From Solibacillus silvestris (GTDB taxonomy: Bacteria; Bacillota; Bacilli; Bacillales_A; Planococcaceae), in NCBI GenBank assembly GCA_001586195.1, contig CP014609.1, forward strand, positions 1,648,001 through 1,712,000: a stretch of 64,000 nt of DNA, given 5' to 3'. Shown piece after piece: positions 52,469 through 61,706 of the stretch (position 1 is the first letter of the stretch; every line of letters begins with the position of its first letter). The position numbers and the translations under genes are program-made. The notes under the pieces were generated by a model. The model saw nothing but the letters and a program-made list of their open reading frames with translations. It had not been told where the DNA came from and did no database searches.

Positions 52469-54481
52469 CTAATTGGAAGACTGCTTTGCCTTGTATAATG
52501 CTTGATCCGCTAAATCGATAAGAACATCTAAACTTATACTGTGTTTTGGATAAATCGAAATTCCCATTGAGGCTGTAGGTGAAAAATGGCTACCTCTAAT
52601 CAACCATCCGATTTGCAGATTTTCTTTAATCCTGTCCATAATGTGAACAAGTTGGACGGAGCGTTCTTTTTCGAAGATGGACAACCCAGTTAAAACAATG
52701 AGAAATTCGTCACCACCCAGCCTTATAACAAGGTCTTCATTTCGTACACTGCGAACGAGCGAATTCCCGAATTGAATTAAAAACTCATCCCCAACATCAT
52801 GTCCGTATATATCATTTACTTCTTTAAAATTATCTCCGTCAAGATATAAAATTGCCAGGCAAGTACCTGTCTCGTCTGCCTCCTTTTTAAGAAGCGGAAA
52901 TTCCTTGTACAGTTTCCTGCGATTACCGAGCTGCGTCAAACTATCATGATACGCTAAATAAGTTAATTTATCTTCCAGTTCCTTGCGCTCGGTAATTTCT
53001 CTTGAAACCATGACAATTTCCGTAATTTCATGATGTGACAAAGCGAACGTTAGCGTATAATTCCCTTCCGTCCAAATCGTACTATTATCTTTTTTATACA
53101 AAAGCAATTCAATTTTTTGTTCTTGTATTACATCAACCGTTTCCGGGTTTAATGCTTCATGCCACAGTTTAACACTTTCCGGCTTCAGCAATCGATCGTA
53201 CGGTAAACCGATAAGCTCTTCTTCCCGGTAGCCAAGTTTCCTTGAATAGGAAGGTGAAGCATATTTAATTTTGCCGTAGCGGTCTGTTACGACAATAAAA
53301 TCATTTGTGTTTTCAGTAATGGCTCTGAAATTTCGTTCAATTATATATAGCTCTGACATTAATTGTTTTTCAGAAGAAATATTATATTGAACCATTAAAA
53401 ACTGCTCCACTTCCCCTAGTTCATTCTTCAGGGGAATCATAGTAGAGTCCACCCAATATATCTCACCATTCTTTTTACGATTGCACACTTCCTCACGCCA
53501 GATTTCTTCTTTACTTACTTTTTGCCAAAAACTCATCGAAGCTGAATCGGATAGATACGTTGAGTGAAGAATATGATGCGGTTTACCAATTAATTCATCA
53601 TGCGTATAGCCTGTATTTTCAATAACCCGCTCATTAATATCGATTATATTTCCATCTACATCTGTAAATATAACGTCAGCTAATGAATTAATCGCATTTT
53701 TGAACATTTCCAGACCGTGTGAAGCTGTGCGCAATGCCTGTCCTTGTTTAATAAATTCCGTAATTTCCTGCAATATGATAAATACCGCGATATTTTCACC
53801 ATTGCTTGTCAGCGAGGAAAAAGAAGCAGTAAAACAACGCCGCTCATTATGTTTATCGATGAAAAACAGCATTTTCGATTGAACATTTTCTCCCAGCCGT
53901 GCCCGATTTATATAACTTTTCAATTTTTTTGCCGTTTTTCTTTCTATAAAAGGCATGTCTAACATAGAGATCCCGGAAGCATCTTCCATTTGAATATTAA
54001 ACTCTTCCAAAAATGTCGGATTTGCTTCAAGTAATTGCAGATCATTGGAAACTAATATCGTGGATAAAAATGAATTAGAAAATATGGAACGCATAAATAA
54101 ATATTTATCTTCTAAATCAAGGCTCATCGATACCTCTTTCGTCATGGCCAAAATATAATTTTTCCCATCTTGTATTACTGGAATAGTTGTCGTTCTTTGT
54201 TTTCGAACATTCATTTTTCCATAAGTAAAATCTTCAAATTCAACTTGTCTGTTTTGTTCGATTGTTAAATCATAATAGTGAATAATCGTCTTTGCTAAAT
54301 GGGACGGGATTACCTGTTCGATCGTTTTGCCGCAGGGATTCGTATTAATCAGATTTACTGCAGCATCGTTGACAAAAATATAACGATACTTTCCATTTAT
54401 TTTTTCCATGAAGAATACAGCATCATTACTATTTTTGAATAACAAATTCAATAAATCCATTGAATAAATGGAACTCATCAT
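52469..54481 (-). CDS. PAS-sensor diguanylate cyclase
   Basis: A 670-residue soluble c-di-GMP synthase. Several PAS modules run through residues 10-490 (for example IFVNDAAVNLINTN, TDVDGNIIDINERVIENTGY and VTDRYGKIKYASPSYSRKLG). A GGDEF domain (about 500-670) has the intact active site RLGGDEF and the signature LAYHDSLTQLGNRRKLY. An RxxD product-inhibition site (RNED) lies five residues before GGDEF. No EAL or HD-GYP domain is fused. AAGG precedes tandem ATGs, so the start may be 54478. It is transcribed alone. Confidence 0.93.
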   Translation of the reverse strand: MMSSIYSMDLLNLLFKNSNDAVFFMEKINGKYRYIFVNDAAVNLINTNPCGKTIEQVIPSHLAKTIIHYYDLTIEQNRQVEFEDFTYGKMNVRKQRTTTIPVIQDGKNYILAMTKEVSMSLDLEDKYLFMRSIFSNSFLSTILVSNDLQLLEANPTFLEEFNIQMEDASGISMLDMPFIERKTAKKLKSYINRARLGENVQSKMLFFIDKHNERRCFTASFSSLTSNGENIAVFIILQEITEFIKQGQALRTASHGLEMFKNAINSLADVIFTDVDGNIIDINERVIENTGYTHDELIGKPHHILHSTYLSDSASMSFWQKVSKEEIWREEVCNRKKNGEIYWVDSTMIPLKNELGEVEQFLMVQYNISSEKQLMSELYIIERNFRAITENTNDFIVVTDRYGKIKYASPSYSRKLGYREEELIGLPYDRLLKPESVKLWHEALNPETVDVIQEQKIELLLYKKDNSTIWTEGNYTLTFALSHHEITEIVMVSREITERKELEDKLTYLAYHDSLTQLGNRRKLYKEFPLLKKEADETGTCLAILYLDGDNFKEVNDIYGHDVGDEFLIQFGNSLVRSVRNEDLVIRLGGDEFLIVLTGLSIFEKERSVQLVHIMDRIKENLQIGWLIRGSHFSPTASMGISIYPKHSISLDVLIDLADQALYKAKQSSN

Positions 54482-54505
54482 CCTTGTCCCCCCACTATCT
54501 GATGT

Positions 54506-55468
54506 TTAAAGAAAGCTTTCTATTTTATCTTGCACAAAAAGTTTGCATTTCTCATATTGAATTTGCTCTTCTGCTAGTTGAAAATGCACCAATTGAATTT
54601 TTTCGTCTTGAAGGTCATATTCATAATCCCCAAGTACCGTTGCATTTCCGATCAGTGCCAATTCCCAGCTGTCACCGCAGTTCTTAACTTCACACTGAAC
54701 AAAACCTCCGGGATTATAGACGGTTACTTTACTGTTTGTAATAAATCCTTCAATAGAAGCAATTAGGGCAGAGGCAGTCATTGCCGTACCACAGGCATTT
54801 GTAAAGCCTGCGCCCCGTTCAAAAGTTCGGACGAATATTTCATCAGGAGATAACGGCTGGACATAGCTAACATTCACTCCATCCGGGCAATATTCATTTT
54901 CACTGTTCAAATAGGCAGCGAGCTGTTCTTGGTGTAACGTATTTTCCATATATTTATGATCAACGATTCCGATTAGATGCGGATTTGGTACAGATATCGC
55001 TGTAAAAGGAATATCCATTGAAAAAGCAGGAATAATTTCATGGCGCAATTGTTGTCTATTCTCTACCTTCATTGGCAATGATACTAATTCAAATGAAATG
55101 GGTGAGATTTCTACAGAATAGGTAGGTAGTTGTTCAAAAATGGATGCTTCTCGTTTTACTTTCAGACAGGCATGCATTGTTTCGATAACTGCTTCATCTA
55201 CATTTAATTTTTCGCAAACATACCGCGCGACACAGCGTAATCCATTCCCGCACATCGAAGCTTCCGAGCCGTCCGCATTAATGACACGCATTTTTGCATC
55301 TGCAACAGAAGATGGGAGCACGATTAATAAGCCATCCGCTCCCCCATCATTGGAGTGATGACATAGCTGTTTCGCGATATTCACAAAATTAAATTGTTCA
55401 TCATATAATGCTTCGTATAAATAAAATGTATTTCCAGAACCATGAACTTTCGTTAGTTGGATACTCAT
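54506..55468 (-). CDS. dapF: Diaminopimelate epimerase
   Basis: A 320-residue cofactor-independent racemase that converts LL- to meso-diaminopimelate for lysine and cell wall. The two catalytic cysteines are C73 (GSEASMCGNGLRC) and C226 (GAGFTNACGTAMTA). It is about 40 residues longer than usual because of a C-terminal extension (HFQLAEEQIQYEKCK and onward). The RBS is GGAGG-like before the ATG. It lies 24 bp upstream of the GGDEF gene on the same strand. Confidence 0.95.
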   Translation of the reverse strand: MSIQLTKVHGSGNTFYLYEALYDEQFNFVNIAKQLCHHSNDGGADGLLIVLPSSVADAKMRVINADGSEASMCGNGLRCVARYVCEKLNVDEAVIETMHACLKVKREASIFEQLPTYSVEISPISFELVSLPMKVENRQQLRHEIIPAFSMDIPFTAISVPNPHLIGIVDHKYMENTLHQEQLAAYLNSENEYCPDGVNVSYVQPLSPDEIFVRTFERGAGFTNACGTAMTASALIASIEGFITNSKVTVYNPGGFVQCEVKNCGDSWELALIGNATVLGDYEYDLQDEKIQLVHFQLAEEQIQYEKCKLFVQDKIESFL

Positions 55469-55858
55469 ATTTTACGCCTCCGCGTTCTCTCTTATTTTAT
55501 TATATTATACTTTTAAAAAATTCATCTTGTCATTAATAGTTTTTATTTACGCATTATTCTGAATATATCGACTTTTAGCAGAAAAAAATGTTTTTTTCGA
55601 GCTTGAAAGTTGCGGCAAGAGAATATATTATAATAAACTGTAGATATATTTCTTATTTCGATATTGTTATTAATTGTCTAGGATAGAGCGAGACATACGA
55701 ATTATGCATAATAGTTTAACGTCAAATTCTTTTAGGTAAGATCAAGCTCGAAATGACTACTGCCTTATGATAAAGAACCTTTTAGCATTAGAAGATTATT
55801 TGCACCATTTCTTTAACAACAGGCTCTACCATTTTCTTCTTAAAAGGAGGCGTTTCAC
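55469..55858. other. Intergenic region with a distant inverted repeat
   Basis: About 390 bp without a supported gene. TTCGAGCTTGA (55596-55606) and TCAAGCTCGAA (55742-55752) are exact 11-bp inverted repeats 135 bp apart, with TATAAT-like sequence between them. It might be an ncRNA or small mobile remnant. The RBS AAAGGAGG of the acetyltransferase closes the region. Confidence 0.3.
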
Positions 55859-56407
55859 ATGTTAAAACAGAGAGAACTTCATGAAACAGCAGAATTATAC
55901 GAATTATTACGTCATCCGTCTGTGTTTCCATTCGTACGTCAGAAAGCGACTTCAGCAGAAGAGTACTTATTTATGACTAAACAATTGATAGAAGAAGAAC
56001 AAAACGGATTAACGATTTCACGTACAATTGTAGATGATTGGGGTGCTCCAATCGGAACAATCAGTATTTTTGATATCCAAGATGGCGCCGGCTTCTTAGG
56101 AACATGGATCGGCAAACCATATCAAGGCATCGGTTATAATCAGAAAGCGAAATTAGCGTTTTTAAATGAACTATTTTTCGACTATGATTTCCATACCGTT
56201 TTCTTACGCATCCGGGAAGAAAATGCACGCTCACAAGCAGCCGCGTTGAAATTACCTTATGTAGTAGATGCCGAGCAAACAAATCCGTCTCTTTACAATG
56301 AAATTAATCAAGGTGTTAATAAATTCCGTCTTTTTAAAATTCCTAAAGATCTGTTCTATTTAACAACTGCCAATACGCTCGAGCAAGCAGAAGAACAGGC
56401 AATGTAA
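55859..56407 (+). CDS. GNAT-family N-acetyltransferase
   Basis: A 182-residue acetyltransferase of the RimJ/RimL subgroup. Motifs include FVRQKATSAEEYLFMTKQLI, GTISIFDIQDGAGFLGTWIG and the acetyl-CoA loop region KPYQGIGYNQKAKLAFLNEL. VFLRIREENARSQAAALKLP follows in the later part. The loop is Q-G-I-G-Y-N rather than the strict QxxGxG. The substrate (protein or small-molecule amine) is unknown. It is monocistronic with a terminator. Confidence 0.88.
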   Translation: MLKQRELHETAELYELLRHPSVFPFVRQKATSAEEYLFMTKQLIEEEQNGLTISRTIVDDWGAPIGTISIFDIQDGAGFLGTWIGKPYQGIGYNQKAKLAFLNELFFDYDFHTVFLRIREENARSQAAALKLPYVVDAEQTNPSLYNEINQGVNKFRLFKIPKDLFYLTTANTLEQAEEQAM

Positions 56408-56490
56408 AAAGGAAACTTGCATTTGTGACGTGAACATCATCTTTACGCTTATATGATAAAGGTGTCATAAATATTCCTGAAACGAAACAA

Positions 56491-56532
56491 GGGGCTACCT
56501 AAAAGTATGAACTTTTAGGTAACCCCTTTTTA
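56491..56532. terminator. Bidirectional terminator
   Basis: GGGGCTACCTAAAAG and CTTTTAGGTAACCCC form a long stem with one mismatch between convergent genes, followed by a T run. Confidence 0.9.
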
Positions 56533-56536
56533 TTGA

Positions 56537-57613
56537 TTATTTTTCATATTGAGTAATTAAGGCAACCATTTCTTTCGGAGTTTTCGGATGTTCGACTTCG
56601 AGCATCTGATCAATCATTTCTTCCGCTTTCTGTTCAAGCATTTGAATTGCTTGCATGAATGATTCTTTTGTCAATTTTTCCTCGTCCAATACATGTGCAA
56701 AGCCTTGTTTTTTAAACAAGTTGGCATTTAATATCTGATCACCACGGCTTTTTGCTGCAGAAAGAGGAATGAGCAGCATCGGTTTATGCAACGCCAAAAA
56801 TTCGAAAATCGAGTTTGAACCAGCACGCGATACAACAAAATCGGTTGCATACAGTAAATCCGGCAATTCTGTTGTCACATATTCAAACTGACAATATCCT
56901 TGTAGATTTTCCAATTTTTTGTCGGCGTTCCCTTTACCGCACAAATGGATAATCTGATACTTCTCTAATAGTGATGACAAATTTTCACGAAGCGCATCAT
57001 TAATAATAACGGAACCTAAGCTTCCACCCATGACAAGCAGTACTTTTTTTTCGGCTGTAAATCCACATAACGCCAAGCCACGCTCACGATTTCCTTCAAA
57101 TAGCTGCTGGCGGATTATCGAACCAGTGCAAGTTGATTTGTCGTTCGGTAAATGTTTCATCGTTTCTTTGAAAACCGTAAAGATATGGGACGCGAATGGC
57201 AGTGAAATTTTATTCGCTAAGCCAGGTGTCACATCCGATTCATGGACAACAACCGGAATATTTGCCAATTTTGCCGCAATAACGACTGGCACTGAGACAA
57301 AGCCACCTTTAGAAAAAATTACAGTCGGCTTAATTTTTTTGATGATCGAAAAGGCTTGTGTAACACCTGCCATCACTTTAAACGGATCTGTAAAATTCTG
57401 TACTGAAAAGTATCGGCGCAACTTTCCGCTCGAAATACTGTGATAAGGCAATGAAGGAAACGCATTTGTAATAAGCTCTTTTTCAATCCCGTCATGAGAG
57501 CCTATATAATGCACATTATACCCCGCTTCCTGCAATGAAGGGATAATCGCTTCATTTAATGATACGTGACCGGCCGTACCCCCGCCTGTTAAAATAATTG
57601 TTTTTTCGTTCAT
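56537..57613 (-). CDS. murG: MurG: lipid II-forming N-acetylglucosaminyltransferase
   Basis: A 358-residue GT28 enzyme that adds GlcNAc to lipid I on the inner membrane face. Signature loops are [29 protein letters not shown] and [15 protein letters not shown]. The C-terminal UDP-GlcNAc domain carries [30 protein letters not shown] and [10 protein letters not shown]. It is not in a mur/div cluster, as in some Bacillales where a solitary copy exists. It is monocistronic. Confidence 0.95.
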   Translation of the reverse strand: MNEKTIILTGGGTAGHVSLNEAIIPSLQEAGYNVHYIGSHDGIEKELITNAFPSLPYHSISSGKLRRYFSVQNFTDPFKVMAGVTQAFSIIKKIKPTVIFSKGGFVSVPVVIAAKLANIPVVVHESDVTPGLANKISLPFASHIFTVFKETMKHLPNDKSTCTGSIIRQQLFEGNRERGLALCGFTAEKKVLLVMGGSLGSVIINDALRENLSSLLEKYQIIHLCGKGNADKKLENLQGYCQFEYVTTELPDLLYATDFVVSRAGSNSIFEFLALHKPMLLIPLSAAKSRGDQILNANLFKKQGFAHVLDEEKLTKESFMQAIQMLEQKAEEMIDQMLEVEHPKTPKEMVALITQYEK

Positions 57614-58025
57614 AAACTTCTCCTAACAAAGCAAATGTCATTGCATCTATTTTATGCAACAAGACATTTCAACATGCTTCGATAAATATCTTATTTATTT
57701 GATGTAACATTTTATTTTCAATGTTTATTTTTACTACTCTTTTTATAGTTCCTTTTATATTATTTAATATTTGTTCCTGTTTTGTTATTCTAAAAAAATA
57801 ATTTTACTGTTTATCACTTCTATTCATGCGAATTATACACCTTTTTTTATAAGGCTTTTAAAAGTATACCGTATATTGTAGCACATTTTGGCACTTTATA
57901 AAGCATTTCTCTAAAAATGGGTGTTTTCACATACAAAATTATAAGGCCAAAAGAAATAATAAATTTCCCTAAGAATATTTCCATTGTTTTAAGTATTCGC
58001 TTAATAATAAAATAATACCCGAAAT
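57614..58025. other. AT-rich intergenic region between murG and the CAP-domain gene
   Basis: About 410 bp of very AT-rich sequence. I see no ORF with an RBS. It should contain the murG promoter near its left side. TTTTAT/TATTAT clusters are present, but no pair could be chosen with confidence. Confidence 0.35.
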
Positions 58026-58060
58026 AAAAAAACTACCCTTCTCATGTTGAAAAGGATAGT
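58026..58060 (-). terminator. Terminator of the CAP-domain gene
   Basis: ACTATCCTT pairs with AAGGGTAGT (one wobble) and is followed by TTTTTTT on the minus strand. Confidence 0.78.
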
Positions 58061-58072
58061 ATCTTCATCAAA

Positions 58073-58888
58073 TTACTTTTTTATAAATTGTTGCGTCCAG
58101 ATATTACCGTCCTTCACATAGCCAACACCAATGTGAGTGAAGTCTTTATTTAAAATATTAGCGCGGTGACCTTCAGAGTTCATCCATGCTTGTACAACTT
58201 CTTCCGGTGTTCTTTGGCCTTTGGCGATGTTTTCACCAGCTGATTTATAAGCAATGCCCAATGCTTTTAAGCGGTCAAACGGGCTGCCGAATGTTGGTGA
58301 AGTATGTGAGAAGTAATTTTTATCTTTCATATCCTGAGATTTTTCACGTGCCGCTGCCATTAATGGGCGGTCAATTTGTAGTGCACTTAAACCATTTTTA
58401 GCACGTTCTGCATTTGTTAATGCAACAACTTTTTCTTCAATCGCTAAAATTTGATCTGTAGCTGTCGATTCTTTTTTTTCTTGAACTGGAGCCTGTTCAG
58501 TTTTAGGTTGTGTTGAAGGTGTTTGTGACTGTGTTTCAGTCGTTGTTGGAGCAACAACTTTTGGATTTTCGTTGTTTACTACGTTTGTTGGCTCTTTTTC
58601 TACTTTCTTGTTAACCTCTTTAGAAGACTCTTTGCTGACATCTTCTGTTGAAGCCGGTTTTTTAACTGTATTTGTCGACACTTCCTGTTTAACGATTGCC
58701 CCTTTTTGAGGTGTCGTTTTTACAAGTTTAAAGTAATTATTAAGCTTTATTTTATAGTTATATGTTGATTGAACATGATTAGTTGTTGTTGATTTGCCCC
58801 CTTCAATTGCATTTGAGCTTGCATTAGCAACGGGTGCTTGAGTTGCAAAAAGTATTACTGCACAAAATGGTAGAACTAATTTTTTCAT
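58073..58888 (-). CDS. Secreted CAP (SCP/PR1) domain protein, YkwD-like
   Basis: A 271-residue secreted protein. The signal peptide (MKKLVLPFCAVILFATQAPV and an ANA-type cleavage site) precedes a Thr/Pro/Lys-rich linker (about 30-140) and a C-terminal CAP domain (about 150-271). CAP motifs include EEKVVALTNAERAKNGLSAL, YFSHTSPTFGSPFDRL, GENIAKGQRTPEEVVQAWM, NSEGHRANI and HIGVGYVKDGNIWTQQF. The CAP histidines are present. Function in the family is unclear (wall-associated or spore-coat-like). The start ATG at 58888 has AAAGGAGG 8 nt upstream. Confidence 0.9.
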   Translation of the reverse strand: MKKLVLPFCAVILFATQAPVANASSNAIEGGKSTTTNHVQSTYNYKIKLNNYFKLVKTTPQKGAIVKQEVSTNTVKKPASTEDVSKESSKEVNKKVEKEPTNVVNNENPKVVAPTTTETQSQTPSTQPKTEQAPVQEKKESTATDQILAIEEKVVALTNAERAKNGLSALQIDRPLMAAAREKSQDMKDKNYFSHTSPTFGSPFDRLKALGIAYKSAGENIAKGQRTPEEVVQAWMNSEGHRANILNKDFTHIGVGYVKDGNIWTQQFIKK

Positions 58889-58937
58889 TTTGTACGCCTC
58901 CTTTCGTGATTTCATCGTAAATGAAAAAACGGAAAAA

Positions 58938-58987
58938 AAAAGGCCTATAAATTGGTAAACTGTCCATCTACCAACTTATTAGCCTTA
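58938..58987 (-). terminator. Terminator of the CobW-like GTPase gene
   Basis: AAGGCTAATAAGTTGGTA pairs with TACCAATTTATAGGCCTT (with a few mismatches) and ends in nine T residues on the minus strand. Confidence 0.78.
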
Positions 58988-59075
58988 AAATCTTATATTT
59001 TACTCATAATTTGCGATAAATTTATCCAATTCCCTCAAACATTTCATCTGAAAAGCTATTGACATATTATGATAG

Positions 59076-59969
59076 TTAGATAATTTCCAGAGTGTTAATG
59101 TTCTCCCCAATGATGACTAAATTCGGTTCCATTTTAATATATTCCGGCAGCCATTGGACCATTCCATAAGCATACTGGAACAGCATTGGATTTTTGATTC
59201 CCTCAATCGGAACATAGCCTTTCATACGATAAACGGTATCCGGTAATGAGCGAACCCAGTTTTCAAACTGTTCCTGTGTAAAGCTTGTATCAAATCGTAT
59301 AAGTCGCGAGCCTAAATTGAAGCTTTCGCCAATACGTGCTGTCACAATATCATCTTTGGATACACGGGCAGTTGATTGGATATTTTGCAATAACTTTAAT
59401 GGAACACGGCCATTTGTTGTTTGGAGGATGAATGCCTTTGCATTAAATCCTTGCAATTCATAGACAACTTGCGCTTGTTCCGATTCCGTTAGTAAGTCCG
59501 TTTTATTTGCCAGTAACAGATGAGCATGACGAATTTGTTCCATAAAAAGAGAACGTACTTGTGGAGTAAGGTTTGATCTGTTCAACCATAACCGACTGTC
59601 CGCCACCGTTACAATTCCTTTAATATTCAACTTATCCGCAAATAAAGGCGAATAAACCGCATCCAGTGCTTCTACAGGGTGTGCAGCGCCTGTTGTTTCT
59701 ATTATAAGGACATCAAATTCCTGATCGTGTAAAAGGGACTGGATTTGCGCTTCTGTTTTTTCTGCTCCACTGCAGCAAATACAGCCTTCCAACATTTCCT
59801 TCAATGGCACATCCTCTTCTACCGCCTGTGAATCAAATGGAAGCTTGCCTAATTCGTTCATAATAACAGCCGGCTTTAAATTGGCCTCCTTCAACTGGCG
59901 AATGACATCAGTTAACATGGACGTTTTGCCGCTCCCTAAAAATCCGCTAAATAAATATACATCCTTCAT
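59076..59969 (-). CDS. CobW/COG0523-family GTPase (metallochaperone-like)
   Basis: A 297-residue G3E GTPase. The P loop is SGFLGSGKTSM, Walker B is IIETTGAAHP, NKTD gives guanine specificity (LANKTDLLT), and the family metal site is GCICCS (CxCC). The C-terminal CobW domain (about 200-290) follows, without the His-rich tail of ZigA/Nha-type members. It is expected to deliver Zn or Co to a client protein. The client is not in the window. It sits between a terminator and the CtpA gene's stem-loop. Confidence 0.9.
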   Translation of the reverse strand: MKDVYLFSGFLGSGKTSMLTDVIRQLKEANLKPAVIMNELGKLPFDSQAVEEDVPLKEMLEGCICCSGAEKTEAQIQSLLHDQEFDVLIIETTGAAHPVEALDAVYSPLFADKLNIKGIVTVADSRLWLNRSNLTPQVRSLFMEQIRHAHLLLANKTDLLTESEQAQVVYELQGFNAKAFILQTTNGRVPLKLLQNIQSTARVSKDDIVTARIGESFNLGSRLIRFDTSFTQEQFENWVRSLPDTVYRMKGYVPIEGIKNPMLFQYAYGMVQWLPEYIKMEPNLVIIGENINTLEII

Positions 59970-59990
59970 AAGTTCACTTCCTATAATAAT

Positions 59991-60038
59991 GGGCTGGCAA
60001 TAAAGTGTTTTTCACTTTTTACCAGCCCGCGTTTTTTT
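59991..60038. terminator. Stem-loop between the CtpA-like and CobW-like genes
   Basis: GGGCTGGCAATAAAGTG pairs with CACTTTTTACCAGCCC over TTTTT. The clean T run lies on the plus strand; on the minus strand it is followed by ATTATTAT, so termination there is plausible but weaker. Confidence 0.6.
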
Positions 60039-61539
60039 ATTCGTTTGTCGTTTCTTCAGGTTTAATATCCAATAACTCTTTCGCCTTTAAGATTTGAGGA
60101 TCTTCTGTTTTTAGCTTTTCGCTAATTGCATCCATTAAGGCATATGTTGTATCACCTGTTAAAATACCCGTAACTTCTAATTCATTATCTTGCTGATATG
60201 CTTTTAATGCAGCTTCAGTTGCTCCATCAAATTGTGTATCAACTTTACCTGGCTCATATCCCAATACTTCCAAAATACGTTCAGCTGTTTTGATGGAAGC
60301 ATGATTTGCTTCTTTTTCATATTGCTGGCTCGGATCGATATAAGGTAAAGAAGCATAATCCGGGTAGTCAACTTTTACATCTGGTGCAATACCTTTTTCA
60401 TTCACCCAATTGCCGTCTGGAGTTAACCATTTACCTGTTGTGAATTTTAAGTTTGCCCCATCTTCCATATAAATAATTTCCTGCATTGTCCCTTTACCAA
60501 ATGAATTTAATCCAACAATTTGGGCACCTGCAGATTCTTTTAGTGCACCTGCTAAAATTTCAGAAGCAGAAGCACTTCCTTCATCGATTAATACTGTTAT
60601 CGGAAGATTATACTTAGAACGATTATCCGCAGTCACGATTTGAGGTGCTGCATCTCGTTCTTGAATTTGAACGATTGTTTTTCCTTCCTCAACAAACAAG
60701 TTTGAAATGTCGATTGCCGCCTTTAAATAGCCGCCTGGATTTTGACGAACATCTAAAACAATCCCTTTCATCCCTTGTTTTTCATATTCAATTAGCAACT
60801 TTTCCAGTTCTACTGCTGTGTTTTCACTGAAAGAAGTGATTTGAAAGTGTGCAATTCCTTCTTCATCAATATCGCCATAAACCGTTTCTACCGGGATATC
60901 ATCACGCACGATCGTCATATCAAAGCTCTCAGCATCTCCGCGTTGAATTGTCAAAGTGACTTCAGAACCTTTTTCACCACGAATCAGTAACACAGCTTCT
61001 GTAGAGCTCATGCCTTTGACGCTTTTCCCGTCAACCGCCAATACCATATCTTTCGGTTGTAAACCGGCTTTTTCGGCAGGCGTATTTTTAATTGGAGAAA
61101 CAATCATTATATAACCATTTCGTTCTTGAATTTCCGCACCAATTCCTTGAAAACTAGAAGACAGGCTTTCATTAAATGAACTTGCCTCATCTTTATTCAT
61201 ATAATCAGAATAAGGGTCTCCCAATACATCAAACATCCCGTTGATTGCACCATATACCACTTCTTCTTCATTTATGTCTTCATAATATTTTTGCTGAAGT
61301 GCATCATACGCATCATATAGTTTTTTGAATTCCGCCCGTTCCACCGGTTCTTTAACTTCTACAACTTTGTTTTCACCGAATGTTAACGCAAAAATTGTTA
61401 AACCGGCTGTACATAAAATTGTCAGGAAAATGACCATTATGAATGCAAATGGTTTCATGCGTAAATATTTTCCTGCCGGTTTAGTAATTTGCTCTTCGTT
61501 TAAACCGTTTTGATCCTCATCTCTTTTTTGTTCATCCAT
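60037..61539 (-). CDS. S41 carboxy-terminal processing protease (CtpA/CtpB)
   Basis: A 500-residue extracytoplasmic serine protease. A helix at about 30-55 anchors it. A PDZ domain (about 110-190) includes GIGAEIQERNGYIMIV and GLQPKDMVLAVDGKSV. The S41 core has the nucleophile Ser in DEGSASASEILAG and the general-base Lys in NSFGKGTMQ. A C-terminal peptidoglycan-binding repeat domain (GYEPGKVDTQFDGATEAALK, from about 415) follows. Such enzymes trim exported proteins and, in B. subtilis, activate SpoIVFB signalling. Which substrate applies is unknown. Confidence 0.94.
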   Translation of the reverse strand: MDEQKRDEDQNGLNEEQITKPAGKYLRMKPFAFIMVIFLTILCTAGLTIFALTFGENKVVEVKEPVERAEFKKLYDAYDALQQKYYEDINEEEVVYGAINGMFDVLGDPYSDYMNKDEASSFNESLSSSFQGIGAEIQERNGYIMIVSPIKNTPAEKAGLQPKDMVLAVDGKSVKGMSSTEAVLLIRGEKGSEVTLTIQRGDAESFDMTIVRDDIPVETVYGDIDEEGIAHFQITSFSENTAVELEKLLIEYEKQGMKGIVLDVRQNPGGYLKAAIDISNLFVEEGKTIVQIQERDAAPQIVTADNRSKYNLPITVLIDEGSASASEILAGALKESAGAQIVGLNSFGKGTMQEIIYMEDGANLKFTTGKWLTPDGNWVNEKGIAPDVKVDYPDYASLPYIDPSQQYEKEANHASIKTAERILEVLGYEPGKVDTQFDGATEAALKAYQQDNELEVTGILTGDTTYALMDAISEKLKTEDPQILKAKELLDIKPEETTNE

Positions 61540-61661
61540 TTCAATTTCACCACTCTCATTTTTACACTGTCTGATGTCACACTATACCAATAATATCAGT
61601 TTACAAGCGACTAGAAAAGGATAGACGTTAATTTTTTTATTTCGTTTCATGTTTAATAGAA

Positions 61662-61700
61662 AAAAGCAGCGATTTTCGCCATAACGCGGCATCGCTGCTT
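61662..61700 (-). terminator. Terminator of the DUF6612-like lipoprotein gene
   Basis: AAGCAGCGAT and ATCGCTGCTT form a stem with paired inner GC bases, followed by a TTTTT run on the minus strand. Confidence 0.82.
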
Positions 61701-61706
61701 GATTTA

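Noticed and set aside
55606-55615. AAAGTTGCGG shared with the 9.05 kb inverted repeat
   Set aside because: A ten-base match is close to chance for 64 kb on two strands, and surrounding bases differ.
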